Part shown: positions 35,867 through 46,500 of the stretch, in pieces
Numbering within the stretch: position 1 is the first letter of the stretch
How the letters are laid out: each line of letters opens with the position of its first letter
From: Marinagarivorans cellulosilyticus
GTDB lineage: Bacteria > Pseudomonadota > Gammaproteobacteria > Pseudomonadales > Cellvibrionaceae
Assembly: GCF_021655555.1 (NCBI RefSeq)
Contig: NZ_AP023086.1
Location: 5,052,685-5,116,684, forward strand
Length of the DNA stretch: 64,000 nt
Direction: 5' to 3'
Program-made: the position numbers and the translations under genes
The notes under the pieces: model-generated
What the model was told of the DNA's origin: nothing
Databases searched by the model: none
The model's input: the letters and a program-made list of their open reading frames with translations, nothing else

Positions 35867-37741
35867 ATGGTAAAAAAACTTTTAGTACTCAGCGCGGCTA
35901 TTGCTATGAGCGCTTGTACGGCAAGCCCAAATAACAGCAGCAGTGCTGTAACAACATCCAGCACTGCAATATCAACTAGCTCAGCGATTACCGCTAGTAG
36001 TATTTCAAGTATGGTGGTTAGCTCAAGTAGCGCAGCAAGTAGCTCGGGGTTAGATATTGTTAACTGCGGCGGCAATACGCTTAATGGCGCAAGTAATACA
36101 CCCATTCGCATTAATCAGGTGGGCTTTTTACCAAATGCCAAAAAAGTCGCGGTTATCGAAAAGCCTGCCAATAGCCAATTTTATATCGCACGCGCCAGTG
36201 ATGATGTAAAAGTGTATTGCGGCGAATATAGCAACGAAGCCACTTGGGGGCCTTCAGGCGAAACCGTTCGCATGGCAGAGTTTACCGCCCTAACAACGCC
36301 AGGCACATATTACCTCGGCGATGTTGGCGGCCGTAAAAGTTATTCTTTTGAGATTGGTAGCAATGTTTTTAATGATCTTGGCGAAGCCGCTTTAAAAGCT
36401 TATTACTTCAACCGTGCCAGTGCAGAATTACCCAGCCAGTATGCGGGTATATGGGCGCGTGCGGCAGGCCACCCAGACACCAATGTTTTAGTCCATGCTT
36501 CGGCTGTGTCGAATACCCGCTCTGAAGGCACGGTAATTTCTGCCCCTAAAGGTTGGTACGACGCCGGCGATTACAATAAATATATTGTTAACAGCGGTAT
36601 TTCGGTTTACACCCTGTTAGCCGCTTACGAGCATTACAGCGACCACTTCGCAAACCTTGCCGTGAACATTCCAGAATCCAACGACAACGTGCCCGATATT
36701 CTTAATGAAGCCATGTGGAATATCGAATGGATGGAGAATATGCAAGACCCCGATGGTGGCGTTTACCATAAATTAACCACCAAGAATTTTGTCGGCACGG
36801 TAATGCCTAACCAAACTAATGCTCAGCGCTATGTGGTGCAACGAACAACCGCAGCAACGTTAAATTTCGCCGCCGTTATGGCCGTTGCCAGCCGTGTTTA
36901 TAGCAATTTTGAGCAAGCATTCCCTGGTAAAAGCGCAGCCTACCGCCAAGCGGCACTGAATGCATGGAATTGGGCCGAAGCTAACCCATCGGTTATTTAT
37001 AGCCAGCCATCAGACATTGCAACGGGCACGTATGGCGATAATGACGTTAGCGATGAATTTGCCTGGGCAGCGGCCGAAATGTATTTATTAACAGGGCAAT
37101 CTTCGTATTTGGAGCGTTTTAAATCTATTGATGCCGGCGTAATTGCGCCTTGGTGGGGCGGCGTTGGTACACTGGGCTATATTTCATTAGCCGAACACGG
37201 CCAAGCGATGATGTCAGCGGCAGATTACCAAATGGTGACCGATGGCTTAATTGGTGCTGCCGATGGGTCTGTTGCTAAATTTAAAGCAACCGCTTACGGC
37301 GTTCCACTCGACGAAAATGCCTTGGGTGGCGATTTCTACTGGGGCAGCAACGGCGCAGCCGCTAACCAAGCATTTGTTTTAATGTATGCCAATAGCTTAA
37401 ACCCATCGCAGGATTATGTTGATGCCACAACATCGATTATTGATTACCTACTTGGGCGCAATGCAACGGGTTATTCTTTTGTCACTGGTGCCGGCGCAAA
37501 ACCGCCAGTAGATATTCATCACCGCCCATCTTACGCTGATAACATTGCAGAACCTGTTCCAGGGTTTTTAGTGGGGGGGCCACACAGTCAACAACCCGAA
37601 ACGCCAGCCTGCGATTACCCCTCCTCATTATCGGCAAAATCTTATAGCGATACTTGGTGTAGCTATTCCACCAACGAAATCACTATTAACTGGAATGCGC
37701 CACTCGTTTATTTGTTAGCGGCTATTCAAAATGCCCCCTAA
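35867..37741 (+). CDS. GH9 endoglucanase lipoprotein (CelD_N Ig-like + GH9)
   Basis: 624 residues from the ATG at 35867, with AAGGAA upstream; an in-frame TTG at 35852 overlaps that site. Lipobox (AIAMSAC, about 15), Ser/Thr linker to about 60, a CelD N-terminal Ig-like domain (PIRINQVGFLPNAKK, about 80-165), then a GH9 (alpha/alpha)6 domain: DAGDYNKY with the catalytic base Asp pair, VSDEFAWAAAEMYLLTG, HHRPS, VGGPHSQ and the general-acid Glu in NEITINWNAP. Predicted cellulase acting on beta-1,4-glucan at the outer membrane. Downstream a strong hairpin is seen. Confidence 0.93.
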   Translation: MVKKLLVLSAAIAMSACTASPNNSSSAVTTSSTAISTSSAITASSISSMVVSSSSAASSSGLDIVNCGGNTLNGASNTPIRINQVGFLPNAKKVAVIEKPANSQFYIARASDDVKVYCGEYSNEATWGPSGETVRMAEFTALTTPGTYYLGDVGGRKSYSFEIGSNVFNDLGEAALKAYYFNRASAELPSQYAGIWARAAGHPDTNVLVHASAVSNTRSEGTVISAPKGWYDAGDYNKYIVNSGISVYTLLAAYEHYSDHFANLAVNIPESNDNVPDILNEAMWNIEWMENMQDPDGGVYHKLTTKNFVGTVMPNQTNAQRYVVQRTTAATLNFAAVMAVASRVYSNFEQAFPGKSAAYRQAALNAWNWAEANPSVIYSQPSDIATGTYGDNDVSDEFAWAAAEMYLLTGQSSYLERFKSIDAGVIAPWWGGVGTLGYISLAEHGQAMMSAADYQMVTDGLIGAADGSVAKFKATAYGVPLDENALGGDFYWGSNGAAANQAFVLMYANSLNPSQDYVDATTSIIDYLLGRNATGYSFVTGAGAKPPVDIHHRPSYADNIAEPVPGFLVGGPHSQQPETPACDYPSSLSAKSYSDTWCSYSTNEITINWNAPLVYLLAAIQNAP

Positions 37742-38464
37742 CATTTCATAGGGCTGAGAAGCTAAATCCTTCTTATCTCACTAATAAAAAACATTGTTAG
37801 AGTTACACTTCATAGGCTGCAGCCAAACTTATAAGCTGCAGCCTATCGAGAAGGCTAAAATTCCGGCTAGAACTTACTGCATTTCCTCTCCTGACCTCCG
37901 TCTACCCTAATCTTAAAGCGCCGGAATGCTTCTTCAAATGGTAATTTTTAGATGTGCCCAATTATCGAAAATAAAGGTTTTGGCTAGTAAAAATAGAGAG
38001 CCAAAATTTACGTATTACCTTTTCCTTTTTAGCCAATACGTGTACTAAAAAATACATATATAGGCATTATTGCTATTTGTGATATTGGCCGCACTTTCAT
38101 GAAGTCTAGAGGTTTTAATATTTCAATTAGCATGCATTGCCGCTCTATTAATAATAATGATATTTATTTACCGAATATGTTTAGCATAGTTATTTTAGCG
38201 TCGATGGTAATTAAACCCTAAAGTATTTTTTAATGCATAAAATATATCTAGTTTGTGCAAGAATACCATTACCGATTGGTAGATGCTGATATGTTCCCCT
38301 TTGGGTAAAGGCTGAAAAATACTTTCACCTGCAGCTAGTTTTACACCCTATTTTGCCACGATTTTTCGCCCGAAAAAAAGGTTAAATCTAGCTTCCGTAT
38401 TGCAAATTATTTTTCGGCTTACCCTTGTTATTTAACTAACATTATTGGGAGCTTCGATATTAAA
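37742..38464. other. AT-rich gene-free stretch with two hairpins
   Basis: 723 bases. A perfect 12-bp stem ATAGGCTGCAGC (37812-37823) / GCTGCAGCCTAT (37835-37846) follows the GH9 gene but has no T-run. A weaker 8-bp stem TTTTGGCT/AGCCAAAA lies at 37978-38006. No coding remnant. Possibly long 5' leader and promoter of the triheme gene. Confidence 0.4.
37812..37846 (+). terminator. hairpin after the GH9 gene
   Basis: 12-bp perfect inverted repeat, 11-nt loop, 70 bases after the stop, without a U-run; a terminator or mRNA-stabilising hairpin. Confidence 0.45.
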
Positions 38465-39664
38465 ATGAAAATTTATAACAAGTTTTATCGGCAATACTTT
38501 TTAACAAAAATGTATTGCTACAACGCTTTATACAAAACGTTATTGTTGGCTGTTATTTCTGTGTTAGCCGCCTGTGGTGGCGGTAAAAATAATGCAACTA
38601 CCACAAGTAGCCAAAGCAGTAGCGAGGCACCTATGGACATGTCGGGAGGTCAAGCTTATGAGGAGGCCGATGGCATAGTTGGTGGTCAGCTCTATTCTAA
38701 ATTCTGGGCGAGTGAAACGGGCTTTACTTTAGGGAATTCAAATCTGGATAACCAAGGTCAACTAGATGCCGTGACCGGCAAGTCTGATTTCTTTCGGTGT
38801 AAACAATGCCACGGCTGGGATCGTTTGGGGCGTGACGGTGGCTACAGTAATCGCGCGCCATCGACCTCTAGGCCTAACGTTGCCGATATTAATTTAGCCT
38901 TGGTTAGCGAAGTCGCAACACCACGCGCTATTTTTGATAGCATTAAAGGCAGTGCCAATTCGCGCTCTGTTGATGTCGACCTGAGCAACTATGACCCCAA
39001 CAATAATGCAGCAACCGGCGACCAGATGCCTGCATATGGAGAAATTCTAACGGATGAACAAATTTGGGATATTGTTAAATACCTCAAAGAGGAAGCACTG
39101 GATACTACCGCAATCTACGATATCGTTTTAGAAAATGGCCAATACCCTAACAGGCCACGCAGCTTTCAAAACTTAGGCGTTAATGGCAGCCCAACCTCGG
39201 GGGATGCGATATACACCAATAACTGTGCGATGTGCCACGGCGTTGATGGTACCAAAATATTAGTCGACGGAGAGTCCTATACTGTTGGCCGCCACATGCG
39301 CTATAAGCCCTACGAGGACCAGCACAAGGTTAAATTTGGCCATTTGGGCAGCACTATGGGGCCAATATTAAAAGATTCGGACATCGATGATATTCAAGAC
39401 CTGTTTGCAGCCATGAATGATGTAACTAAATATCCTGATGAACAACCCGCGCCAGAGCCCGTTGTGGATGGCAAAACACTATTTACCCTGCATTGCAGTG
39501 ATTGCCACTCTGGCAACGGGGTTGGCGCAAGTACTTTTGGTGACGTCAGCAACCAATCTGCAGCTAGGATTACAAGCGAAATTGGCAGTGTGCCGCTGAT
39601 GCAATCACTTTCGTCTTTAACAAGCGAAGAAATCAACTTAATCGCCGATTTTTTATCGAATTAA
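38465..39664 (+). CDS. triheme c-type cytochrome lipoprotein
   Basis: 399 residues. An unusually long N-terminal region precedes a hydrophobic segment with lipobox (ISVLAAC); a start at 38510 (MYCYNALYK) would shorten it, but neither has a good ribosome-binding site. Three CxxCH heme motifs: CKQCH (about 117), CAMCH (about 256) and CSDCH (about 345), each in a cytochrome-c-like domain with a later Met that could be the sixth ligand (GDQMPAYGEIL, STMGPIL, VPLMQSL). Expected to carry electrons on the outer surface or in the periplasm. Its position between GH9 and pectate lyase genes suggests oxidative polysaccharide chemistry, but that link is speculative. Confidence 0.82.
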   Translation: MKIYNKFYRQYFLTKMYCYNALYKTLLLAVISVLAACGGGKNNATTTSSQSSSEAPMDMSGGQAYEEADGIVGGQLYSKFWASETGFTLGNSNLDNQGQLDAVTGKSDFFRCKQCHGWDRLGRDGGYSNRAPSTSRPNVADINLALVSEVATPRAIFDSIKGSANSRSVDVDLSNYDPNNNAATGDQMPAYGEILTDEQIWDIVKYLKEEALDTTAIYDIVLENGQYPNRPRSFQNLGVNGSPTSGDAIYTNNCAMCHGVDGTKILVDGESYTVGRHMRYKPYEDQHKVKFGHLGSTMGPILKDSDIDDIQDLFAAMNDVTKYPDEQPAPEPVVDGKTLFTLHCSDCHSGNGVGASTFGDVSNQSAARITSEIGSVPLMQSLSSLTSEEINLIADFLSN

Positions 39665-39677
39665 ATAGCTTGAAATA

Positions 39678-39709
39678 AAAAAAGGGCTCAATAGTTAGAG
39701 CCCTTTTTT
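39678..39709. terminator. bidirectional terminator
   Basis: A-run, GGGCTC (39684-39689), 8-nt loop, GAGCCC (39698-39703), T-run: works as an intrinsic terminator for the triheme gene (+) and the convergent HD gene (-). Confidence 0.85.
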
Positions 39710-39742
39710 GTAAAGCAAACTTTATCGTTTTTACAATGTTAT

Positions 39743-40321
39743 TTAATTCAATAATCCTGCATCAACGGCTTCTTCGAGCTTTCCTTTTAACACGCGCCAA
39801 ATATCTTTGCTGCCTTTTTCTATACGGCTATTTAAGCCGAAAACCTTTTCTTTAGGCACGTTGTTATCCCTCCAGCTATGGCCATCGCCATGTAAATTGT
39901 GCAGCAACGGCGGAATGCGGTCTATCGCACGGGCATAAATGGCATCGGGGGTTTCGCCCAATTCAAATTCTTGCCATAACACTAGGTATTCGTCACCTTG
40001 ACCATCGGGTAATAAGCCCAGCAGGCGCTTCACGCCGGCCTCTTCTTTCGCTTTATTCTCTGCCGTTTCCGAGGCATAAATAATGGTATCCCCTGCATCA
40101 ATTTCCCCTAAATCGTGAATCAGCAGCATGCGGATAACACGGTCAATATCAATAGTATCGTCGGCAAAGTCCTTAAGCATTAATGCGCATAAGCACACGT
40201 GCCAGCTGTGCTCGGCTGAATTTTCGTAACGGGGTAATGCACAAGGGCGTGTTTTACGCAGCACACCCTTTAGCTTTTCGATTTCTACAATAAAACTTAA
40301 AACGCTTTCTATCTTTTCCAC
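39743..40321 (-). CDS. HD-domain phosphohydrolase (YfbR/HDDC2-like)
   Basis: 192 residues. HD superfamily metal ligands are visible: His38 (NSAEHSWH), His69-Asp70 (LLIHDLGEIDAGD) and a later Asp (YARAIDRIPP). The layout matches the YfbR/HDDC2 group of 5'-deoxynucleotidases, which dephosphorylate deoxynucleoside monophosphates. Cytoplasmic, single gene, with a bidirectional terminator after it. Not obviously related to the neighbouring wall-degradation genes. Confidence 0.87.
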   Translation of the reverse strand: MEKIESVLSFIVEIEKLKGVLRKTRPCALPRYENSAEHSWHVCLCALMLKDFADDTIDIDRVIRMLLIHDLGEIDAGDTIIYASETAENKAKEEAGVKRLLGLLPDGQGDEYLVLWQEFELGETPDAIYARAIDRIPPLLHNLHGDGHSWRDNNVPKEKVFGLNSRIEKGSKDIWRVLKGKLEEAVDAGLLN

Positions 40322-40919
40322 GGTAACCTCTTTTGGTGGTCGGTAGCCTTAGCTTTACGCTGCACAGCGCCACCAACCATACTTACCGCGCAGTACAAGA
40401 GCCACTGCTTTCCACACTACTGCATACAAAAAAGCGCACGGCCATGTATAGCCGGTATTACACGTAAATGCACACACAGTTTTGGGTTAGCGCAACCCAA
40501 TAGCTGGCTTAACGGCAAGAAATACCCAGTATATAGAGTCAGTCTCACCATAATTGGTAAGGCCTAAGGTTTAGGTATTCGCATGCCAAAGCTCATTGGT
40601 TACTCATTGCCTTCTCGCCCAACAAACCTCGACATAATGGTCACTTCAACTCTATGGCCTAGAGAATTTTTAACGATACAAGTGGCCTTGTCGCAGAGGG
40701 GATTCTGTGAACTGGTTGGTAAACTGGTAAGACCAGTTTGTTTTGTGGCCAGTGTGGTGGTTATGATGGCTTTACTAACTCGCGTGACGACATTAGTAGC
40801 GCAAGAAAGTTGCTTGGCTTACAGGTGCGAGGCTGCGCGTTGGTATCTGGAACCCATAATCACAATTACCCCTAGGTGTAATACTTCGTTACAGAAGACA
40901 CTTCGTCAAAGGTGCACAC
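40322..40919. other. control region upstream of the pectate lyase gene
   Basis: 598 bases between the divergent HD and pectate lyase genes. It contains the FadR-type dyad at 40721-40739. A frame at 40583-40930 runs across the operator and lacks a ribosome-binding site, so it is not called. Confidence 0.5.
40721..40739. promoter_or_regulatory. FadR-subfamily GntR operator upstream of the pectate lyase gene
   Basis: AAACTGGTAAGACCAGTTT: perfect 8-bp arms and a 3-bp centre, the TGGT-N3-ACCA core bound by FadR-subfamily GntR regulators (FadR, PdhR, LldR, UxuR/ExuR). A partial copy (ACTGGTTGGT) abuts it at 40711-40720. It lies about 180 bases before the pectate lyase start. Known uronate regulators ExuR/UxuR use a related core, so control by a pectin breakdown product is plausible. 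No GntR gene lies in the window. Confidence 0.7.
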
Positions 40920-42683
40920 ATGAAATTTAGAATAATGCCACTTGCAGCAGTAATAACTGCAACTTTAGCTGGCTGTACTGGTGAGAGCGTATCTTCTAGC
41001 TCACAAGATCAGGCTGTTAATTCTTCGGCTCCAGCTGTAAGCTCTTCCGCCCCCGCACAGTCAAGCGCACCGGTCATATCCAGTAGTTCTTCTGTTGCTG
41101 TGTCCTCAGTCGTGCCTTCTTCAAGCAGCGCAGCGGTATCTTCGACGCCAGCAAGCGTTACCCTGCTAACAATACAAGAAAGCACAACCGGCTATTGCGG
41201 TACTGTGGGCGTCATCGATACCAAGCATTCCGGTTACGTGGGTGCGGGCTTTGTAGATTCGGAAAACGCCACTGGCGCATCTATCGAATGGCAAGTTAAC
41301 GCCTCTGAAAGCAATACCTACCAAGTCACCTTCCGCTACGCTAATGGTGGCGATGCTGCTCGCTCGGGTACTTTAACCGCGAATGGCAACGCCGGCGCAT
41401 CCGTTACTGTTAATATGGATACAACCGGTGCTTGGGCGACTTGGGTCGAAGAAACCGTTGAAATATCACTCAATGCTGGGGTTAATAAGCTTGTATTAGC
41501 CGCCAACGGCGCAGAAGGTTTAGCCAATACCGATTCAATCTCCATTGCAGGGCCTGCGGTTAGCGCCGAAGCCTGCGCACCTGCTTCAGGCTCATCAAGC
41601 AGCAGCGGTTCTAACTCTTCTATTCCAGTTCTTGAGATACCTTCAGATGGCACTAACCAACCCAAAATGGCAGCCACGCAATGGGTGGGTTATGGCCCAG
41701 CGCCTACAGGTGGTGCTGGCGGCTCTACTGTAACGGTAAGCACAGGTAAAGCGTTACACGAAGCACTGTGTGGCCGCGGCTCAGACAACACACCACTAAC
41801 CATTAAAGTAGATGGCACCATTAACCATGGCAACACCGCATCAGCCAGCGGTAGCTGCAATGGGACTAAGGCCGATACTATCGTACTTAAAGAAGTCGAA
41901 AACATTACCATTGAGGGTGTCGGTACGCGTGGCGTATTTGATCAAGTGGGCATTCAAATTTCTCGGGCCTCAAACATTATTATTCGCAATGTAACGATTA
42001 AAAATGTTAAAAAATCTGTCTCGCCAACGTCCAATGGCGGGGACGGTATTGCAATACAAGGCGGTCCACAAACGCGTATCTGGATTGATCACAACACTAT
42101 TGAAGCCTCGGGCGGTGAAAGCCAAGGTTACGATTCGTTGATCGATATGAAAAACGATACAACCCACGTGACAGTTTCTTACAACCATTTCCGCAACTCT
42201 AGCCGTGGTGGTCTTATTGGCGCTAACGATAGCCCAGATGGTAACAACTACATTGTGTTCCACCACAATTACTACGAAAACATCGAGCAACGTACGCCTT
42301 TACTGCGCCGCGCAACGATTCACACATTTAATAACTATTGGAGCAATACCAACTCGGTGAATCAAATTCACTACATTAATGCCCGTGCAGAAGGTAAAGC
42401 GTTAGTAGAAAATAACTATTTCAAAAACGTGAATAACCCCTTAATTGCATCAACCGATTCAGATGTACCAGGCTGCTGGGCTGCTAGTGGTAATGCGTGG
42501 GAAGGCGGCACTTATACCCGTACAGTAGATAACGGCAAAGCGCACAAAGTACCGGTTAACTGGCAAGATGGTAACCTTAATGGCGATAACTGCAATGTGA
42601 GTGGTGCAAATTCGGTAACACTAGATAAAGCCGGTGATGTTCCAGCCATTGTGATGAGTAATGCTGGTGTCGGTAAACTATAA
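40920..42683 (+). CDS. CBM35-like / PL1 pectate lyase lipoprotein
   Basis: 587 residues; ATG at 40920 with AAAGGTG upstream. Lipobox (ATLAGC, about 19), a polyserine linker to about 80, a CBM35-like carbohydrate-binding module (about 82-215; TGYCGTVGVIDTKHSGYVG, VNLTF-like strands), a second Ser linker (about 220-236), then a right-handed parallel beta-helix of PL1 (about 240-587). PL1 signatures are present: IWIDHNTIEA (vWiDH motif) and RTPLLR (catalytic Arg, RxPxxR). It depolymerises polygalacturonate by beta-elimination, needing Ca2+. Probably surface-anchored and regulated via the operator upstream. Confidence 0.94.
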   Translation: MKFRIMPLAAVITATLAGCTGESVSSSSQDQAVNSSAPAVSSSAPAQSSAPVISSSSSVAVSSVVPSSSSAAVSSTPASVTLLTIQESTTGYCGTVGVIDTKHSGYVGAGFVDSENATGASIEWQVNASESNTYQVTFRYANGGDAARSGTLTANGNAGASVTVNMDTTGAWATWVEETVEISLNAGVNKLVLAANGAEGLANTDSISIAGPAVSAEACAPASGSSSSSGSNSSIPVLEIPSDGTNQPKMAATQWVGYGPAPTGGAGGSTVTVSTGKALHEALCGRGSDNTPLTIKVDGTINHGNTASASGSCNGTKADTIVLKEVENITIEGVGTRGVFDQVGIQISRASNIIIRNVTIKNVKKSVSPTSNGGDGIAIQGGPQTRIWIDHNTIEASGGESQGYDSLIDMKNDTTHVTVSYNHFRNSSRGGLIGANDSPDGNNYIVFHHNYYENIEQRTPLLRRATIHTFNNYWSNTNSVNQIHYINARAEGKALVENNYFKNVNNPLIASTDSDVPGCWAASGNAWEGGTYTRTVDNGKAHKVPVNWQDGNLNGDNCNVSGANSVTLDKAGDVPAIVMSNAGVGKL

Positions 42684-42725
42684 GGTAAGCTCTGGCGAAT
42701 ACACATCGCCGCTTTAACTCATACC

Positions 42726-42750
42726 AAAGCCCTCTTTTAGAGGGCTTTTT
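42726..42750 (+). terminator. rho-independent terminator of the pectate lyase gene
   Basis: Stem AGCCCTCT (42728-42735) / AGAGGGCT (42739-42746), extended by AA/TT, 3-nt loop, T-run; 45 bases after the stop. Confidence 0.9.
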
Positions 42751-42869
42751 TTGTGGCAGATTAAACTACGGTTTCTAGCTTTAAGCGCCTTTAACGCCTT
42801 AGCCGGCAGCCCCCTCTACAGGATTAACACTTCATATTTAAGCCATTGGTAGTTTGAGGATATTAAAAC

Positions 42870-43124
42870 CAGAAGCACCGTGGTATTACGCGCGATAAAA
42901 GAAGACCCAAAAATTGCTGGATACCAAATTAGTATGGAAAAAGCTAACGAACCGGTAAAAGCCAGCATCAGCACACTTAGAGCTGAGTGAGCAAAGTAGA
43001 CATTTATTTGAAAAAGCGGATGATTTTGTGGAATATTAACGAATCAAGGTGTTTGCGGCAGAGCATGAACGTGTCATCTATCGCCAAATTGATAACGTCG
43101 CATTTCATAACACTTAAGCATAGT
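42870..43124 (+). pseudogene. decayed coding remnants
   Basis: Short protein-like stretches interrupted by stops: about 38 codons ending at a TGA at 42988-42990 (VLRAIKEDPKIAGYQ, reminiscent of a response-regulator receiver helix), then SRHLFEKADDFVEY, then VFAAEHERVIYRQIDNVAFHN in other frames. They look like fragments of one or two lost genes. The rest of the 892-base gap 42684-43575 has nothing else I can support. Confidence 0.3.
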
Positions 43125-43575
43125 CGAAGACATTGCCTTGCTAAGGAAAGCCACGACCACCTCCCCTTTTGCAGCCACTTGTAATAACTGCTCCAATGGT
43201 TTTTCATCTCAAGCATTAATAGGCATCGGTGACGAAACCCCTTGGGGTGAGCATTGCTCCAATCAGTAACTCAATAAACGTTCCAATGGATCTTGGGGGT
43301 AGCACTTTGCACAAAAATTTTATCCAATAGAACATCCGTTAAGGGTGAATAGTTCGGCAGATAGTAGGCGGCCCCGCTTATCGCTTTGGTGCGCCGCTCT
43401 TTGATGTGCGTCCTTGCACAACTCGTCCCTGAATGTCCATTTTAAGTAACCCAGCTTTGTATAATAATCACGTCCCCAACTTCTATAAAAAACCACTAGC
43501 GTCCTTGCCATCCTTTATTTTTATTTTGGCGGGTTCGTATAGTTGATGAGTGTTGCTATATCGCTAGGCAAGCTT

Positions 43576-46500
43576 TTAGTTCTTCAAAACGGTTACCTGT
43601 TGCATATTAATACTATCGATCATGCCTTCGGCGCTGACTCTAAATGGAGCAATAATAAAGTGCCCATCAACCATGCCCTCTGCCACGTTTGCATTAAGTG
43701 TAATAACTTCGCTCGCGCCTGCGGATAGTGTGCCGAGTGACCAGACTGCCTCTTCATTGGCGGTACACACATTATTACCGCACCGCGAGCTGGCTGGTGA
43801 GGTGTTGCTTGAGTAATTAAATGATAATTCTTCAGGCACACGCAGTAATACCTCAACATCATTAACCGGTAAACCATAATTGTTGGTAACCGTGAGGGTG
43901 TAACTTATTACGCCGCCAGAGGCGACAGGCTCGGGCGAGGCTGCTATCTCAAATGATAGTAGCGCAGCAATACCACCGCTTTTGGCAACCGATACGGTAT
44001 ATTCGCTTTGTTTATCGATTTGCAGCCCACCAGCATGTTTAAGCTCGGCCATTAACGTGAGGTTTTCGCCAGCGATCACTGAGTCTGCTATGACAGTAAT
44101 TTCTCGATATGCCGCGCCTCCTGAGGCAAGGTTTATCGCACTCCATTCGATAATACCGTTTGCGATTTCGGTACCGTCATCACTGATCGAGTCAATGCTG
44201 ACGCCAGCGGGCAAATAGGCGCGCGCTACAAGATCGCTCAAGTTCGAGCCGCTAGTGTTACCAAAGTCTAAGCGGTAGCTAAATGTTTGGTTAGGAACGA
44301 CTGGGTCGGCGCTAGCGCTGATTGTCAATTCGGCGGGTGAATTATTGTAAACCGCCACCGTTTTTATTAACTGAATATCGTCGTTCAAACCGGCTGTCGT
44401 TATTCGTATGGGTAAATGAATTAATTGCCCATTAAGTGTTTCTGCCACTTGTGCATTAACCGTTATTGTCTGACTTTCGCCGGCGGCCATGGTTGCAAAT
44501 ATCCAGTTTGCTTCTTCCGTCGCTGTACATACATTATTACCGCAGTTCGAGCTATTGGGTTCTGCATCATTACTGTAGCTAAACGATATGCCTTTAGGTA
44601 AGCGCACCATCACATTAATATCATTAACTGGCTGCAATGAGTGGTTACTGACTGTAAATGTATAAACAAGGCGGCTATCGCCCTCAACAGGATTGGCCGA
44701 ACTGGTGATATCGATAACTATTGGTGGCGGCGCGTCAATGACGCTGCTTGCAAATTCGCTTTGGTTATCGATGGCTTGACCGCCATCGTAAGTTAATTGC
44801 GCACGGGCTTTTAATATTGCGCCTTCGCTAATGTCGGAATTAGTCGTTACGTGTATTTCTCGCCTAGCTGTAGTTCCAACGCTGAGGCTACCTTCGTCCC
44901 AAACCACAATGCCCGGTAATATTTCCATACCGTTATCGCTTATCGAATCAATAGTAACGCCTTCGGGTAAAAATGCTCGCAATTGTGTGCCGCTCAATGC
45001 ATCGGCACTGGTATTGCCAAAATTAAACTGATAAACAAAGTTCTGGTTTCGTGTTACTGGGTCAGCATTGGCGCTTATTATTAAATCGGCAGACGGCGCA
45101 TTGTGAACAGCAAGCGTCTTTACCAAAGCAATATCATCGTTAAAATCTGGCGAAACTATGCGGATAGGTAAATGAATAAGATTGCCGCTAAGGACATTAT
45201 CAACCTGTGCATTGACGGTAATGCTGCGGTTTTCACCGGCTGCTAAAGTATCGAAGCTCCAGCTAGCTTCTTCATTAGCCGTACACACATTGTTGCCGCA
45301 CCTAGAGCTATCTGGTGCAGCATCACCACTGTAGCTCCATGAGAGCTCTTGCGGTAAACGAACCATGACCGTAACATCATTAACAGGCAGTGACGATGTA
45401 TTACCTAAGGTGATGGTGTACATCACGTGCTCTTCGCTTACCACTGGGTTTGTAGCGCTGCTAATATCGACCATCAATGGTAAGTTATTGGCTGTAACAC
45501 TCGAGACAAATTCTGTGGTGTTATCTATTGCCTGACCGCCATCAAAAGTTAATTGCGCGCGAGCTTTTAATACACTGCCGAGGGAAAGGTTTGAATCTGC
45601 TGTTACTGTCATTTCACGGTGCAATGAGGCGCCGACGCTTACATTGCTTTCATTCCACACCACAACGCCCGGTGTTACTTCCATACCGCCATTACTGATC
45701 GAGTTGACAAATACGCCCTGAGGCAAATCAACGCGCAGCTCAGTATTGTTCAGTGCGCCGGCGCTGGTGTTGCCAAAGTCCAGTTGATAGTTGAATGTTT
45801 CGCCAGCAACGATTGGATCTGCGCTCGCGCTTAAGGAGAAGTCCGCCGAAGATGTATTAAATACGGCAAGCGTTTTGAGCAATACAATATCATCGATTAA
45901 ATTTGGAGATGTCATACTCACAGGTAAATTAATCAGGTTGCCACTGAGTACAGTATCGATGATTGCATTCACCGTAATCGTGCGATTTTCGCCTGAGGCT
46001 AAAGTTTCGAATGTCCACCATGCTTCTTCGTTAGCGGTACAATCGTTATTACCACATCTAGAGCTATTCGGTTCTGCATCATTGCTGTAGCTAAACGATA
46101 GCTCTGCTGGCAAGCGAATTAAAACCGTAACATCGTCAACCGGTTGTAATGAAGTATTGCCTACTGTAAAGGTATAGGTAACACGATTTTCATGCACGAC
46201 TGGGTCAGCCGAACTACTGATATTTATGGTTAATGGTAAAGGGTTCGATACGACACTCAACGCAATTTCTGCTGAGTGTTCTACAGCCATTCCTTCGTAA
46301 GTTAGCGCTGCGCGAGCATGAAGCAATTCACCTGGCTTGAAGTCGCCCTCGGCCGTTACGGTAATTTCGCGGTGGCGTGATTGGCCAACGCTAACATCGC
46401 TTTCATCCCACTGAACGATACCGGGGGAAACCTCTGTACCGCTATGACTAATCGAATCAACAGTAATACCTGCCGGCAACATAACACTCAATTGCGTGCC

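Noticed and set aside
40583..40930. 115-codon frame upstream of the pectate lyase
   Set aside because: It runs over the GntR-type operator and into the lyase start, and lacks a ribosome-binding site.
43320..43511. 63-codon leftward frame, possible transposase fragment
   Set aside because: No transposase motif can be identified; composition alone is not evidence.
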